Assembly (NCBI RefSeq): GCF_021646685.1
Contig: NZ_JAKJHW010000003.1
Span: forward strand, 310,001 to 374,000
Source of the DNA: Pseudalkalibacillus salsuginis
GTDB lineage: Bacteria > Bacillota > Bacilli > Bacillales > Fictibacillaceae
DNA length: 64,000 nucleotides
Reading direction: 5' to 3'
In this document: piece after piece, positions 1-12,243 of the stretch
Numbering within the stretch: the first letter of the stretch is position 1
Layout of the letters: every line of letters begins with the position of its first letter
The notes under the pieces: model-generated
The model's database searches: none
Seen by the model: only the letters and a program-made list of their open reading frames with translations
What the model was told of the DNA's origin: nothing
Position numbers and translations under genes: made by a program

Positions 1-423
1 GCCGATGATTATTATTTTGAGAAGCCCGGACTCTACCATTTTCACGGTTATTTTCTTATCAGGTTTCTTTAAGAGAGAATACGCGAAATAACCAATGATC
101 AAAGCATAAAGAATTGGAATAATCGTTTCATCGAAGCCGTTCCGTTCCAGCCAGAGTACGAATGGTTTCGCGAATTGGGTTGCAACAACACCACTTAAGC
201 CAAGCAAGACTGCTGTCTTCCATACGACATTGTTCATTTTAAAATGTGCCCATACGCCCGAAACCGAAGAGCCGATCGCGTATAACAGGCTTGTCGTGAT
301 CGCGACCACGGGTGCATAGCCGATCAACATCAACACTGGAGTCAAAATGAATCCGCCACCGATCCCGAAGTAACCAGATAAAATCCCGACAGTGAAACCA
401 AGAAAGATATATAGTAATTCCAT
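1..423 (-). CDS. TSUP family (TauE/SafE) permease, N-terminal part
   Basis: Reading the minus strand from an ATG at 423 gives an open frame of 141 codons that runs off the left edge, so only the N-terminal half is present. It begins MELLYIFLGFTVGILSGYFG, followed by a glycine-rich GIGGGFILTP segment and several hydrophobic helices. This pattern is typical of the TauE/SafE family of sulfite/sulfonate or anion exporters in the cytoplasmic membrane. An AAGGAG ribosome-binding site lies just upstream of the ATG. The substrate cannot be told from the sequence. Family assignment is fairly secure; function within the family is not. Confidence 0.75.
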   Translation of the reverse strand, partial: MELLYIFLGFTVGILSGYFGIGGGFILTPVLMLIGYAPVVAITTSLLYAIGSSVSGVWAHFKMNNVVWKTAVLLGLSGVVATQFAKPFVLWLERNGFDETIIPILYALIIGYFAYSLLKKPDKKITVKMVESGLLKIIIIG

Positions 424-551
424 AAGTTCTCCTTCTTAAAAAAGCAATATCCACTCCTTCTATGTTACAGGAAAGGATTCATGAGTTCCACCTCGTTCCT
501 TTTCCATAAATAGAAAAAGTGGCTCAAGGCCACTTTTCGGCTGAAAAGTAT

Positions 552-1250
552 CTAGTTTCCACTGTTTTGCTGCATGTAAATTTCCTCATATGGCTGTACG
601 ACCACAAACCCATTGCCTTCGAATTTCATCTGGATCGATTCACCGCTCCCTCGACCGAAGAACGTTTTCAAAGAGACATCCGTCTGGAAATCAGGGGAGA
701 GGGACCCGGACCATGCGACGGTGGCATTCGGATCGGTATAGACTGGTCGTCCCGGGTACACCTGGATTGTCAACGGTTCGTAGTGGGACGTGATGGCGAT
801 CATCCCTGTCCCCTGGCAATGAACGTTGAACAGACCGCCTGCCATCATCCCGGTGATGCGCCTCATCAATTTGATATCCCAATCGATTGAGGGTTCGAAT
901 GCGAGCAAGTCATTTCCGTTTACATAAATCGAATCATTTTGTAATTGGAGGATCGTAATTTTCTTTCCCTGGTCAGCGAGATAGAGCTTCCCTGAACCGT
1001 TCGCTTTCATGAGGGCGGCACCTTCACCGGTCAATGCTTTTTTGAACATTTTGCCAAGTCCATGTTCAAGGATCCCTTCCCGGACAAATTTGATGTTCCC
1101 ATGGTAAGTGACCATCGAACCCATCTTCGCCCAGATGTTGCCGTCAAGATTGATCTCCAGGATACGGGGAGTTTCGAGCTCGAAAAGGCCTTCGCCTTTA
1201 TCCTCCTGGGAAGTTTGTCTGACGAACTCTTCAATTGAATATTTGGACAT
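552..1250 (-). CDS. AIM24 family protein
   Basis: The 232-residue product matches the AIM24/TIGR00266 family of soluble beta-rich proteins. It shows the repeated Gly-rich strand pattern, with segments such as GSMVTYHGNIKF, GSGKLYLAD and the late WSGSLSPDF block followed by KTFFGRGSGE. Bacterial members have no agreed biochemical role; the name comes from a mitochondrial biogenesis factor. There is no signal peptide or membrane segment, so a cytoplasmic location is likely. The start is supported by a GAAGGTGAT ribosome-binding site. It is monocistronic on the minus strand between the permease and a broken DUF3221 gene. Confidence 0.8.
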   Translation of the reverse strand: MSKYSIEEFVRQTSQEDKGEGLFELETPRILEINLDGNIWAKMGSMVTYHGNIKFVREGILEHGLGKMFKKALTGEGAALMKANGSGKLYLADQGKKITILQLQNDSIYVNGNDLLAFEPSIDWDIKLMRRITGMMAGGLFNVHCQGTGMIAITSHYEPLTIQVYPGRPVYTDPNATVAWSGSLSPDFQTDVSLKTFFGRGSGESIQMKFEGNGFVVVQPYEEIYMQQNSGN

Positions 1251-1313
1251 TCTATCACCTTCAATTTTTAATAGTCTATCCGTTCAATTCGCCATTACAG
1301 TCCTTCGTTCCTT

Positions 1314-1695
1314 TTATTCGATATCTTCTATTATATTGATCCTCCCAGCTTCTCCCTGAGCAGGATAAGATTCTGCGATTGCCCCTTTTGGCCAAACCTC
1401 TACTTTCTGGCCGACCTTATAGGATTGTGGTGATTCCACATGGAACCAAATAGGCTCCTCCAACAGGATAGTCATCAATCTTTTTCGGTTCAAAACCCTT
1501 CAATTGCTCCTTTTCAATTCCCTCCAAAACAAGAATACGTTCATCTTCTTTATCGACAATATAGCCAGTGATCGATTGCTCCCATATATCCTCTTCAGGC
1601 ATATTTGCATTTCCAGGCAAGTTCGGAATAATGACGAAATTTGCGAATAGAAACATACAGACAATCAGTACAGCTCCATATAACCATCTTTTCAT
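1314..1695 (-). pseudogene. DUF3221-type lipoprotein/secreted protein gene, frameshifted
   Basis: A minus-strand frame from an ATG at 1695 with a good GGAGG site encodes an N-terminal hydrophobic segment (MKRWLYGAVLIVCMFLFANF) and then GYIVDKEDERILVLEG, the usual start of a DUF3221 domain. It hits a stop near 1417. The +1 frame, open from about 1490 down to a TAA at 1314, continues as EEPIWFHVES, then YKVGQKVEVWPKGAIAESYP, the expected C-terminal half of the same domain. A single shift between about 1500 and 1470 would restore one protein of about 125 residues. Either the gene is inactivated or the assembly has an indel. Function of DUF3221 proteins is unknown. Confidence 0.7.
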
Positions 1696-2041
1696 AGCAG
1701 GTCCTCCAAGTCAGTGATGCGTGATTTCAAGTTTCCTTATCTATATAGACGGGAAAAGCATGTCTGTTGTTTCATCCACTTGAAGAAAGTATAATCACTT
1801 TTACAAATCCTTAAGCAAATTCACGGCACTGGTGCGGGAAAAGCGAACCAGGCGTTACCCCTCAAGTGGCCTGCACATAAAAGGATCTTTGACTAAAAAC
1901 CAACACGTCCTGTGGTGAACGTGGAAACCAGCACATCTGTGTACAAGTGGTGAGGATTGCGGAATCGTCCGGTGGAAGGGGAGCGAAATCGCAAAATAGG
2001 CACCAATATTTAACATAACAGGGCCAACAGGCGAAAGAAGG
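1696..2041. other. Intergenic stretch with CACAGGACGTG-type repeat
   Basis: No convincing gene. The part from about 1860 to 1990 carries degenerate copies of a motif seen elsewhere in the window, such as CAACACGTCCTGTGG and CCAGCACATCTGTG. It is closely similar to the segment at about 62905-62990 between pgk and tpiA (shared GGATCTTTGACTAAAAACCA / GGATCTTCGACCAAAAACCA). It is therefore a dispersed intergenic repeat. Confidence 0.55.
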
Positions 2042-2055
2042 CGAATGTAAGTTCG
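2042..2055 (+). promoter_or_regulatory. LexA (SOS) box upstream of uvrBA
   Basis: CGAATGTAAGTTCG matches the Gram-positive SOS consensus CGAAC-N4-GTTCG except for T instead of C at position 5. It lies immediately upstream of the predicted -35 element of uvrB. LexA control of uvrBA is established in B. subtilis, so the position and the gene agree. Confidence 0.75.
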
Positions 2056-2061
2056 TTTTTC

Positions 2062-2092
2062 TTGTTATTTTTTCCTGATCCTGTGCTATAAT
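2062..2092 (+). promoter_or_regulatory. Predicted SigA promoter of uvrBA
   Basis: TTGTTA (2062-2067) and a perfect TATAAT (2087-2092) are separated by 19 bp, slightly long. A TG dinucleotide one base before the -10 makes it an extended -10, which could compensate for the spacing. Confidence 0.6.
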
Positions 2093-2129
2093 GTTTGATA
2101 GTGAGATTTAAGAATCGGAGGGTTGTCGC

Positions 2130-4112
<1,983 letters not shown>

Positions 4113-4117
4113 CTCCA

Positions 4118-6991
4118 ATGGCAAATGAATATATAACGATAAAAGGAGCGAGGGAACACAACCTGAAAGGGATCAATGTCACGATTCCTCGGAATAAGCT
4201 GGTCGTCATGACTGGCTTATCCGGTTCAGGAAAGTCTTCTCTTGCTTTCGATACGATTTATGCAGAAGGTCAACGCCGTTACGTAGAGTCGCTTTCTGCA
4301 TACGCACGTCAATTTTTAGGCCAAATGGACAAGCCCGATGTCGATTCGATCGAAGGGCTGTCACCAGCGATTTCAATCGACCAGAAGACGACAAGTAAGA
4401 ATCCCCGTTCTACAGTAGGTACGGTCACGGAAATTTATGATTACCTGCGGCTCTTGTTTGCGCGGATCGGTATGCCGATCTGTCCGAATCATAATGTTCC
4501 GATCACTTCCCAAACGATACAGCAGATGGTCGACCGTATCATCGAATATCCCGAACGTACGAAACTTCAGATCCTGGCACCGGTCGTATCCGGGCGTAAA
4601 GGGGAACATGTGAAGGTCCTTGAGGATATCAAGAAGGAAGGATATGTTCGTGTTCGTGTTGATGGGGAAATCATGGACGTCAGTGAAGAGATCAAGCTTG
4701 AAAAAAATAAAAAGCACTCGATCGAAATCGTCATTGACAGGATCGTCGTTAAAGAGGGTGTAGAAACACGGCTTGCAGATTCACTTGAAACGGCATTGAA
4801 CATTGCAGATGGAAAGGTGATCGTCGATGTTATCGACGAGGACGAGCTATTGTTCAGCCAGCATCATGCATGTCCTTATTGTGGTTTTTCAATCGGAGAA
4901 CTTGAGCCTCGCTTGTTCTCTTTCAATAGTCCGTTCGGGGCGTGTACATCCTGTGATGGATTAGGTACGAAGCTTGAGGTGGATCTGGACCTGATTATTC
5001 CAGATTGGGACCGTACGCTGCGTGACCATGCGATTGCCCCGTGGGAGCCGCAAAGTTCCCAATACTACCCTCAGCTTTTGAAAAGCATATGCGATCATTA
5101 CGGTATCGACATGGATGTCCCGGTCAAAAAGCTTAACAAAACACAAATGGATAAAATTTTATATGGCAGCGGAAGGGATAAAATTTATTTCCGCTATGAG
5201 AATGATTTCGGCCAAGTGAGGGAAAACAAGATTCATTTTGAAGGTGTCGTGAATAATATCAAGCGCCGTTATCGTGAAACAAGTTCTGATTACATCCGCG
5301 AACAGATGGAAGGCTATATGGCGCAAAAGCCTTGTCCAAGCTGTAATGGCCACAGGTTGAAGCCGGAAGCGCTGGCGGTCCGGATCAGAGATCATCATAT
5401 CGGAAACATCACGGACATGTCTGTAAAGGATGCGGACAAGTTTTTCAGAAATCTTGATTTAACGAAAAAGGAAGAACAGATCGGGCGGTTGATTTTGCGT
5501 GAAATCAATGATCGTCTTGGTTTCCTCGTGAATGTCGGACTCGATTATCTTACATTGAGCAGAGCCGCAGGCACATTATCAGGCGGGGAAGCACAGCGTA
5601 TCCGTCTCGCAACCCAGGTCGGCTCACGCTTGACTGGTGTCCTTTATATCTTAGATGAACCGTCAATCGGATTACATCAACGAGACAACGATCGATTAAT
5701 CAACACACTGGAAGAGATGCGAAGCCTCGGAAATACGTTGATTGTCGTCGAACACGATGAGGATACAATGCTGGCCGCCGATTACATCATTGATATCGGA
5801 CCAGGAGCTGGAGCACATGGCGGGGAGATCACCGCACAGGGTTCACCTCAGGAAATCATGGATGATGTAAATTCGCTGACCGGAAATTACTTGTCTGGGA
5901 AACGATTCATTCCTCTTCCGAATGAGAGAAGGAAATCGGACGGCCGTAAGCTGACGATTGAAGATGCTACCGAAAACAATTTGAAAAAAGTGAACGTAGA
6001 TATCCCGCTAGGTGTTTTTACGGGTGTTACAGGAGTCTCAGGTTCTGGTAAAAGCACCTTGATCAATGAGATCCTTCACAAGTCACTTGCACAAAAGCTT
6101 CATCGTGCCAAGGAGAAGCCGGGTGAGCACAAAAAGATCCTAGGACTCGATCACATCGACAAAGTCATTGATATTGACCAGTCTCCTATCGGCCGTACAC
6201 CACGCTCGAATCCAGCGACATACATCGGTGTCTTTGATGACATCCGAGACGTTTTTGCGCAAACGAACGAAGCGAAGGTGAGAGGCTACAAGAAAGGTCG
6301 TTTTTCCTTCAACGTAAAAGGTGGTCGTTGTGAAGCGTGCCGCGGAGATGGAATTATCAAAATCGAAATGCACTTCCTGCCGGATGTGTACGTTCCGTGC
6401 GAAATTTGTCATGGGAAACGATACAACCGCGAAACCCTTGAAGTGAAATATAAAGGGAAGAACATCGCAGATATTCTTGACATGACCGTTGAGGAAGCGG
6501 TTGAGTTTTTCGCAAACATCCCTAAGATCAAACGGAAAGTCCAGACGATGATGGACGTCGGTCTCGGCTACATCAAGCTCGGACAATCCTCGACTACGAT
6601 ATCTGGAGGGGAAGCACAACGTGTTAAGCTCGCTTCCCAGCTGCACAAGCGTTCAACAGGAAAAACGTTCTATATACTTGACGAACCGACGACAGGCTTG
6701 CATGTTCATGACATTTCGCGTTTGTTGACTGTCCTCCAGCGTCTCGTTGATAATGGAGATTCGGTTCTGGTCATTGAGCATAACCTCGATGTTATCAAGG
6801 CGGTTGACCATATCATCGATCTCGGCCCAGAAGGCGGGGACAAGGGCGGCACGATTGTAGGTACTGGTACACCTGAAGAAATCGCTGAGAACAAAGCTTC
6901 CTATACAGGTAAGTATTTAGCTCCTATTTTGAAGCGTGATCGCAAACGTATGGAAGCGAAAATCAAGAAAACTGAAACCATAGCGAAATAA
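4118..6991 (+). CDS. uvrA: Excinuclease ABC subunit A
   Basis: UvrA is the ABC-type ATPase that dimerises, scans DNA for lesions and hands them to UvrB. Both ATPase halves are present: [14 protein letters not shown] near the N terminus, [13 protein letters not shown] near residue 640, and two [16 protein letters not shown] signatures. Zinc-binding CPYCG/CTSCDG and [17 protein letters not shown] clusters are also seen. I chose the ATG at 4118 (MANEYI, 957 residues, the usual length) because GGAAGG at 4103-4108 is well spaced for it. An upstream in-frame ATG at 4109 overlaps uvrB by 4 bp but has no room for an SD. A terminator follows. Confidence 0.97.
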   Translation: MANEYITIKGAREHNLKGINVTIPRNKLVVMTGLSGSGKSSLAFDTIYAEGQRRYVESLSAYARQFLGQMDKPDVDSIEGLSPAISIDQKTTSKNPRSTVGTVTEIYDYLRLLFARIGMPICPNHNVPITSQTIQQMVDRIIEYPERTKLQILAPVVSGRKGEHVKVLEDIKKEGYVRVRVDGEIMDVSEEIKLEKNKKHSIEIVIDRIVVKEGVETRLADSLETALNIADGKVIVDVIDEDELLFSQHHACPYCGFSIGELEPRLFSFNSPFGACTSCDGLGTKLEVDLDLIIPDWDRTLRDHAIAPWEPQSSQYYPQLLKSICDHYGIDMDVPVKKLNKTQMDKILYGSGRDKIYFRYENDFGQVRENKIHFEGVVNNIKRRYRETSSDYIREQMEGYMAQKPCPSCNGHRLKPEALAVRIRDHHIGNITDMSVKDADKFFRNLDLTKKEEQIGRLILREINDRLGFLVNVGLDYLTLSRAAGTLSGGEAQRIRLATQVGSRLTGVLYILDEPSIGLHQRDNDRLINTLEEMRSLGNTLIVVEHDEDTMLAADYIIDIGPGAGAHGGEITAQGSPQEIMDDVNSLTGNYLSGKRFIPLPNERRKSDGRKLTIEDATENNLKKVNVDIPLGVFTGVTGVSGSGKSTLINEILHKSLAQKLHRAKEKPGEHKKILGLDHIDKVIDIDQSPIGRTPRSNPATYIGVFDDIRDVFAQTNEAKVRGYKKGRFSFNVKGGRCEACRGDGIIKIEMHFLPDVYVPCEICHGKRYNRETLEVKYKGKNIADILDMTVEEAVEFFANIPKIKRKVQTMMDVGLGYIKLGQSSTTISGGEAQRVKLASQLHKRSTGKTFYILDEPTTGLHVHDISRLLTVLQRLVDNGDSVLVIEHNLDVIKAVDHIIDLGPEGGDKGGTIVGTGTPEEIAENKASYTGKYLAPILKRDRKRMEAKIKKTETIAK

Positions 6992-6999
6992 AATCGTAA

Positions 7000-7038
7000 A
7001 GTCTTCTAAGATGGCTGCTCTTAGAAGGCTTTTTTTTA
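7000..7038 (+). terminator. Intrinsic terminator of uvrBA
   Basis: AGTCTTCTAAGA (7000-7011) pairs with TCTTAGAAGGCT (7019-7030), with a short loop, and is followed by a run of eight T residues. Confidence 0.85.
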
Positions 7039-7143
7039 TTTATGTCGAATCAATAGAGTGCTGAATGTCAGACAGCCGTATCACATACATATAATAAGTG
7101 CTTCAAATATTCATTTTCATATTTTGAATGGGGGAGAACAAGG

Positions 7144-7449
7144 GTGTCTTCATCGGGGAAGTTGTTTAAATCATTAAGTTATATGAGTATATTTTTCGCG
7201 CCTTTCATCGTACCAGCCATCATTTTTCTGCTAATTGATGATTTAGATGTAAGGCAGCATGCTAGGCTTGCATCTACCTCACATTTAATCCCAGTGATTG
7301 CCTTAGCGACCTTGTCGATTTTATTTTTTGAGTCCGGCCAGATCCTGAATCATTTTACGATTATCAGTATGATCCTATTAGGCGGAGTTGCAGTGACCGC
7401 TGCCATCTGGAACCTTATGAAGGGCATTCGCGTCTTACAACAGAAATAG
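7144..7449 (+). CDS. Small membrane protein, DUF4870-like (YvlA position)
   Basis: This 101-residue protein starts at a GTG with GGGGGAG about seven bases upstream. It has three predicted membrane helices (about residues 12-30, 48-64 and 72-92). A short polar stretch, DLDVRQHARLASTSHLIP, sits between the first two; this layout resembles DUF4870-type proteins. It occupies the yvlA position of B. subtilis, directly ahead of yvlB. A joint membrane or envelope role with the next two genes is inferred from order only; no function is known to me. Confidence 0.65.
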   Translation: MSSSGKLFKSLSYMSIFFAPFIVPAIIFLLIDDLDVRQHARLASTSHLIPVIALATLSILFFESGQILNHFTIISMILLGGVAVTAAIWNLMKGIRVLQQK

Positions 7450-7500
7450 CATTTTGAATAAACATAACCTGATAACTTTGAATATGGAGGGGGATTTGAA

Positions 7501-8625
7501 ATGGAAGAACGGAAGATGATTTTAAGAATGCTGGATGAAGGGAAGATTACATCAGCTGAGGCGGTTGAGTTATTGAAGGCAATGGGAAATGACCGTACCG
7601 ACAAAGAGCAGATGCAGACTCCCGAGGCTCCATCAGTCGAAAACATCGATCAAAAACAAAAATCCAACGAGCAGGAAAACCAGGAGAGAAGCAAATCCAG
7701 TACGTATGGGAAAAAATCCGAACTGTCTACGATCAGTAAGTTTTCCGGCTTGATCGATCGGGTAGTGACCAAATTAAAAGATACAGATTTTGATTTCAAT
7801 TTCGGTCAATCAATAGAAGTCGATCATATTTTCCAAGAAAATGAGGTCGATTTCAACCGATTGAAGGTCCGTGTAACCAATGGGGGGATCCAGCTGCACC
7901 AATGGGAAGAACAAAGCGTCCGGGTGGAGTGCCGTGCTTCTGTTTATAGGACCCAGTCGGCTGAAGAGGCGAAGGCCTATTTTTTGAAAAATACTCACTT
8001 TGGAACAGAAACAGGAGAGCTCCAGTTCCTGGTGGATGAAAACCGCTTGAAGGTGCAAGCGCATATGTATGTGCCGACAAAAGTGTATGAGGAAATCCAA
8101 CTGCGTACAGGGAATGGCCCAATTACACTTGATGAATTACAGACCAACCGGATGATCGTGCGCACGACAAACGGCGCTGTGTCATTGAACCGGGTAGATG
8201 GTGGATCCTTGAATGCCTCGACATCGAATGGAAAAATCAGATTAGAGAATGGCAGTTGGCAAAAGCTTGATCTCGAGACGCTGAACGGGGCGATTCGCTT
8301 AAATGGAAAATATGAAGACGTAGAGGCTGAAACCCTGAATGGTTCGATTACATTTACACTGGATGAAGCCATGCCAGGAAAAGCTTCATTCAAAACAGTC
8401 GCAGGTAAAATTGAAATCCTCGTACCGGACAGCCTGCGTGTTGATGGAAATATGAGAGCTACAATTGGAAGTTTGAATTGTTTCCTTGATAATGTTGATA
8501 TTAAAAAGGAAACAAAGGATGTGGTGCTCAGGCGTATGGAGTTCATAGCGAACGAAGGGGCGCCGACTACCTATGAAGTTGAAGCAATTGCGAAGACCGG
8601 TTCGATTACGATTGCGAAGCGGTAA
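7501..8625 (+). CDS. yvlB: DUF4097 family beta-strand repeat protein YvlB
   Basis: The 374-residue product begins with a SHOCT-like helical hairpin (EERKMILRMLDEGKITSAEA) that is typical of YvlB. A charged linker follows, then from about residue 90 a DUF4097/LiaG-type region of repeated short strands (LRTGNGPITLDEL, VRTTNGAVSLNRV, STSNGKIRLENG, ETLNGAIRLNG), which suggests a right-handed beta-solenoid. In B. subtilis this gene belongs to a cell-envelope stress group. A strong GGAGGGGG site supports the ATG. It lies 51 bp after the small membrane gene and 12 bp before yvlD, so the three are probably cotranscribed. There is no signal peptide. Confidence 0.85.
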   Translation: MEERKMILRMLDEGKITSAEAVELLKAMGNDRTDKEQMQTPEAPSVENIDQKQKSNEQENQERSKSSTYGKKSELSTISKFSGLIDRVVTKLKDTDFDFNFGQSIEVDHIFQENEVDFNRLKVRVTNGGIQLHQWEEQSVRVECRASVYRTQSAEEAKAYFLKNTHFGTETGELQFLVDENRLKVQAHMYVPTKVYEEIQLRTGNGPITLDELQTNRMIVRTTNGAVSLNRVDGGSLNASTSNGKIRLENGSWQKLDLETLNGAIRLNGKYEDVEAETLNGSITFTLDEAMPGKASFKTVAGKIEILVPDSLRVDGNMRATIGSLNCFLDNVDIKKETKDVVLRRMEFIANEGAPTTYEVEAIAKTGSITIAKR

Positions 8626-8637
8626 GGAGGTAGGATT

Positions 8638-9000
8638 GTGAAAGGATGGATTGTTTCTTTAATCGTTAATACGATCGTATTGATGGTCGTCTCTGGTTTT
8701 TTCAGTGAGTCATTTTATTTATCCGGAATCGGAGCGGCCATCATTGCTAGTATATTGTTGGCGATCATGAATGTAATCGTCAAACCGATTTTAGTGATTT
8801 TGACCTTACCTGTAACGATATTAAGCCTGGGGCTTTTCTTGTTCGTCATCAATGCGATTACACTGATGCTGACGCAGGCATTAATGGGAGATTCATTCAT
8901 GATCTCTGGTTTCAGCATGGCGCTTCTCGCAGCGGTTATCATTTCGATATTGAACTTGTTGATCAATAACTTGATCGTCAAACCGTTGAAAGAACGTTAA
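8638..9000 (+). CDS. yvlD: Phage holin family 4-type membrane protein YvlD
   Basis: The 120-residue protein consists of four hydrophobic helices and ends in a basic tail (IVKPLKER). The segment IMNVIVKPILVILTLPVTIL is characteristic of the YvlD / phage holin superfamily IV group. Despite the family name, chromosomal members are not lysis proteins with any certainty; they are conserved membrane proteins of unknown role. It starts at a GTG with AAGGAGG at ideal distance and follows yvlB by 12 bp. B. subtilis yvlC (a PspC protein) is missing between the two genes here. Confidence 0.85.
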   Translation: MKGWIVSLIVNTIVLMVVSGFFSESFYLSGIGAAIIASILLAIMNVIVKPILVILTLPVTILSLGLFLFVINAITLMLTQALMGDSFMISGFSMALLAAVIISILNLLINNLIVKPLKER

Positions 9001-9300
9001 AAAGTGAAGACTGGCCTGGATTCGATGAAAATCGCTTCTTGGTCAGTCATTTTAGTGTCCATTCAGTACTTTCTTACTACCTCTGATTATCAAAGCTCAT
9101 CCTCAGATCTGCCTTTATTATAAGGCATCCTCATTTTTATCTCATTAAAGTTCTTTGTCTTCGTACATGTAAGCGATTCCAGTGCCGACCGCCTCTCTAA
9201 ATCATCTCTATACCGGTTTCACCTCCATTTTTGATCGTTTTGATGGATTCTTTTCATAGCGTAATGGCGTAAAATTATAATTCGAGGCGATTTCCAATTT
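9001..9300. other. Intergenic region between yvlD and the 21-nt repeats
   Basis: About 300 bases with no gene I can support. A weak hairpin directly after yvlD (GACTGGCC ... GGTCAGTC, about 9008-9050) could act as a terminator but lacks a clear T-run. Confidence 0.35.
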
Positions 9301-9384
9301 TATCGGAGCAAATGAACAATATATCGGTGCAAAGTTGAAATTTATCGGTGCAAATCCGAAATATTTCGGTGATTTACTTAAGTG
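9301..9384. repeat. 21-nt tandem repeat array, three clear units plus a degenerate fourth
   Basis: Units start at 9301, 9322, 9343 and 9364 with an exact 21-nt step. The core TATCGGTGCAAA is followed by variable AT-rich sequence; the last unit has lost the GCAAA part. The 21-nt period equals two turns of B-DNA. The array lies about 110 bp upstream of hprK and encodes nothing plausible. Confidence 0.7.
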
Positions 9385-9496
9385 ACCCCTGATTTTTCAT
9401 CCTATTTATGGAAAACCAAGTGTAGATTCGGCATGATTTGCAAAAGAATGCTAAAATATAGTGTGGTAGAAACGCTAAAAAGTAGGAGGGATCTTC

Positions 9497-10432
9497 ATGG
9501 CGAACGTACATATAAAAGATTTGATCGATGAATTCCGATTGGAGCTCGTCCATGGCGAACGCGGGATCCATCGAACGATTTCGACAAGTGATATTTCCCG
9601 TCCTGGCCTTGAGATGGCTGGGTATTTTGCCTATTATCCAGCTGACCGTCTCCAGCTGTTAGGGAAGACAGAATTGTCATTTGTGAACGGTCTTGATGAG
9701 CGGATTCGCAGGGAACGTCTTCGGAAGCTTTGTCGGGAGCAAACACCCGGGATCATCATCTCGAGAGGATGGGAGGTCCCTCCGGAATTAGGGGAAGCTG
9801 CAGAGGAAATGGGCCTCCCGATTTTGCGGTCACAATTGACGACGACCCGTCTAAGCAGCCGGCTGACAAACTATTTAGAAAGCAAGCTTGCTCCAACGAC
9901 AGCTGTCCATGGTGTCCTTGTCGATATCTATGGGATTGGCGTTCTCATCACAGGGGCAAGCGGTGTAGGCAAAAGTGAAACCGCACTTGAACTTGTTAAA
10001 AGGGGACACAGGTTGGTTGCGGATGATTCGGTCGAGATCCGGCAAGAGGATGAAAAGACTCTAGTCGGAAGCCCACCTGATCTGATCCAGCATTTATTGG
10101 AAATCCGTGGGCTCGGAATAATCAACGTCATGACCCTGTTCGGGGCTGGTGCTATCCGTAATTTCAAAAAAATTGCCTTGACGATCCATCTAGAAACATG
10201 GAATCAGAACAAAACATACGACCGTCTAGGTCTTGATGAAGAAACGATGAAAATCATCGATTGTGAGCTTCCGAGGTTGACGGTTCCCGTCCGTCCAGGT
10301 CGTAACCTTGCTGTCATCATCGAGGTGGCAGCCATGAATTTCCGTCTCAAAAGAATGGGTGTGAATGCAGCCCAGCAGTTTTCGGATAAGCTGAACAATG
10401 TCATCGATACTCCAGACTACGATGACTTTTAG
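9497..10432 (+). CDS. hprK: HPr kinase/phosphorylase
   Basis: HprK phosphorylates HPr and Crh on Ser46 using ATP or pyrophosphate, and reverses this by phosphorolysis. It is therefore the sensor of carbon catabolite repression in Firmicutes. The 311-residue protein has the Walker A motif GASGVGKS at residues 153-160 and the family signature [20 protein letters not shown] that follows. Length is as in B. subtilis. The ATG has a GTAGGAGGG site. It starts the hprK-lgt-yvoD-ppaX-yvoF cluster; lgt begins 13 bp downstream. The substrate Crh is encoded in this window at 35733. Confidence 0.97.
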   Translation: MANVHIKDLIDEFRLELVHGERGIHRTISTSDISRPGLEMAGYFAYYPADRLQLLGKTELSFVNGLDERIRRERLRKLCREQTPGIIISRGWEVPPELGEAAEEMGLPILRSQLTTTRLSSRLTNYLESKLAPTTAVHGVLVDIYGIGVLITGASGVGKSETALELVKRGHRLVADDSVEIRQEDEKTLVGSPPDLIQHLLEIRGLGIINVMTLFGAGAIRNFKKIALTIHLETWNQNKTYDRLGLDEETMKIIDCELPRLTVPVRPGRNLAVIIEVAAMNFRLKRMGVNAAQQFSDKLNNVIDTPDYDDF

Positions 10433-10445
10433 GAGGTAAGTAGCT

Positions 10446-11258
10446 ATGGTTGCAAATATACAGCCGTTGGACCGTGTCGCACTTGAAATCGGGCCATTGA
10501 CCATATACTGGTATGGGATTATTATAGGATTTGGAGCTTTACTCGGACTATATATCGCAGTCCGCGAATCAAAACGTTTAGGCATAAACTCAGAGACATT
10601 TGTTGATCTCGTCATGATCGCTGTGCCAGTAGCGATCATTAGTGCGCGGATCTATTATGTTACGTTCGAATGGCATTATTATAAAGATCATCTTGGGGAA
10701 GTCTTCAAAATTTGGGAAGGCGGGATTGCGATCCATGGTGCGCTGATCGGTTCGTTTTTGACAGCTTACGTGTTTTCAAAAGTGAAAGATCTATCGTTCT
10801 GGAAACTTGTGGATATCGCAGCGCCAAGTATCATCCTCGGCCAGGCAATCGGACGCTGGGGAAATTTCATGAATCAGGAAGCCCATGGCGGCGAAGTGGC
10901 ACGTGGATTTTTAGAAGGCTTACATCTGCCGGATTGGATCATCAATCAGATGTACATAGATGGGGCGTACTATCATCCCACGTTTTTATATGAGTCAATC
11001 TGGAATTTCATAGGTTTTGCCCTGTTAATTGGAATGAGACGCGTCAATTTACGCCGGGGCGAGCTGTTTTTGACTTATGTCATTTATTATTCAGTTGGAC
11101 GATTCTTTGTGGAAGGAATGCGGACAGACAGCTTGATGCTGACGGAATATTTGCGTATCGCCCAGGTGATTTCCATCGTGTTGATTGTCGTCAGCATCGG
11201 TCTTATCATTTATCGCCGTAAGACGGGATTAGCAGATAAAAAATATAACGAATTATAG
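10446..11258 (+). CDS. lgt: Prolipoprotein diacylglyceryl transferase
   Basis: Lgt transfers diacylglycerol from phosphatidylglycerol to the lipobox cysteine of prolipoproteins in the cytoplasmic membrane. The 270-residue protein has about seven membrane helices. It carries the Lgt signature [13 protein letters not shown] near residue 138 and [11 protein letters not shown] with the essential histidine upstream. AGGAGG stands a few bases before the ATG. The gene follows hprK by 13 bp, the usual Bacillus arrangement, so transcription is likely shared. Confidence 0.96.
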   Translation: MVANIQPLDRVALEIGPLTIYWYGIIIGFGALLGLYIAVRESKRLGINSETFVDLVMIAVPVAIISARIYYVTFEWHYYKDHLGEVFKIWEGGIAIHGALIGSFLTAYVFSKVKDLSFWKLVDIAAPSIILGQAIGRWGNFMNQEAHGGEVARGFLEGLHLPDWIINQMYIDGAYYHPTFLYESIWNFIGFALLIGMRRVNLRRGELFLTYVIYYSVGRFFVEGMRTDSLMLTEYLRIAQVISIVLIVVSIGLIIYRRKTGLADKKYNEL

Positions 11259-11286
11259 CAGCATAGAGAAAGGGAAGTGCGGGGAA

Positions 11287-12243
11287 ATGATGAATACATT
11301 GAAAAATGGCTTAAAGGCAGGCTTAGATACAACTTGGGTGCTAGGAAAAATCATCTTCCCGATCACACTTCTTGTTACGATTCTCGGACAGACTCCATTG
11401 ATGGATTGGCTTGTGAAGCTTGCAGAGCCTCTGATGAAATGGATCGGTCTATCAGGTGAAGCAGCCCTGCCGCTTGTCATCGGTAACTTTCTAAACCTAT
11501 ATGCAGGTATAGGAGCGATACTGAGTCTTGATCTTACTGTAAAAGAAGTGTTCATCCTGGCAGTCATGCTTTCGTTTTCACATAATCTATTGATTGAATC
11601 CTCCGTAGCCACAAAGGTCGGGATCAAGATGTGGATTGTGCTTGTCGTTCGGATCGGACTTGCTCTGATTTCCGCCTTCGTCATTTCAGTTATATGGAAA
11701 GGCGGCTCAGAGAAAGCGGTCTACGGATTCATTTCAGGAACAGAAGAACAGGTTTATGGTTTTTGGAACATTTTATGGCACGGTTTGGAAAAAGGATTCA
11801 TCGGAATCGTCCAGCTTGCAGCGATCGTCATCCCATTGATGATTTTCATTCAGATCATGAAGGATTTGAATTGGTTGACGGTATTTTCACGCTGGATGTC
11901 GCCGATTACAAGATCACTCGGTATGAAACCGAATACGTCTACAACTCTAGCAGCAGGGATTTTAATCGGGCTTGCATATGGTGCTGGAGTAATGATGCAG
12001 GCAGTCAAGGAAGATGGCGTTGAAAAGAAGGATCTCTATCTTGCATTCATCTTTCTCGTTTCCTGCCATGCTGTCATTGAAGATACGTTGATTTTCATAC
12101 CGCTCGGAATACCCGTATGGCCGTTGCTCGCCATCCGGCTTGTTGTTGCGATCTTATTGACGATGGTGGTTGCTTTTGTGTGGAACCGTGTTGAAGGAAA
12201 GAACGTTTATAGACATCGAAAGGAAGCCAACTATGAAAATTGA
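11287..12243 (+). CDS. yvoD: Nucleoside recognition (Gate) domain membrane protein YvoD
   Basis: The 318-residue protein is a polytopic membrane protein with two related hydrophobic halves, each containing a Gate/nucleoside-recognition-type pattern (NFLNLYAGIGAILSLDL and later AGILIGLAYGAGVMMQAV). It corresponds to B. subtilis YvoD, between lgt and ppaX. The substrate is unknown; related domains occur in nucleoside transporters and in spore membrane proteins. There are two adjacent ATG codons at 11287 and 11290, and I kept the first. Its 3' end overlaps ppaX by 11 bp, pointing to translational coupling. Confidence 0.8.
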   Translation: MMNTLKNGLKAGLDTTWVLGKIIFPITLLVTILGQTPLMDWLVKLAEPLMKWIGLSGEAALPLVIGNFLNLYAGIGAILSLDLTVKEVFILAVMLSFSHNLLIESSVATKVGIKMWIVLVVRIGLALISAFVISVIWKGGSEKAVYGFISGTEEQVYGFWNILWHGLEKGFIGIVQLAAIVIPLMIFIQIMKDLNWLTVFSRWMSPITRSLGMKPNTSTTLAAGILIGLAYGAGVMMQAVKEDGVEKKDLYLAFIFLVSCHAVIEDTLIFIPLGIPVWPLLAIRLVVAILLTMVVAFVWNRVEGKNVYRHRKEANYEN

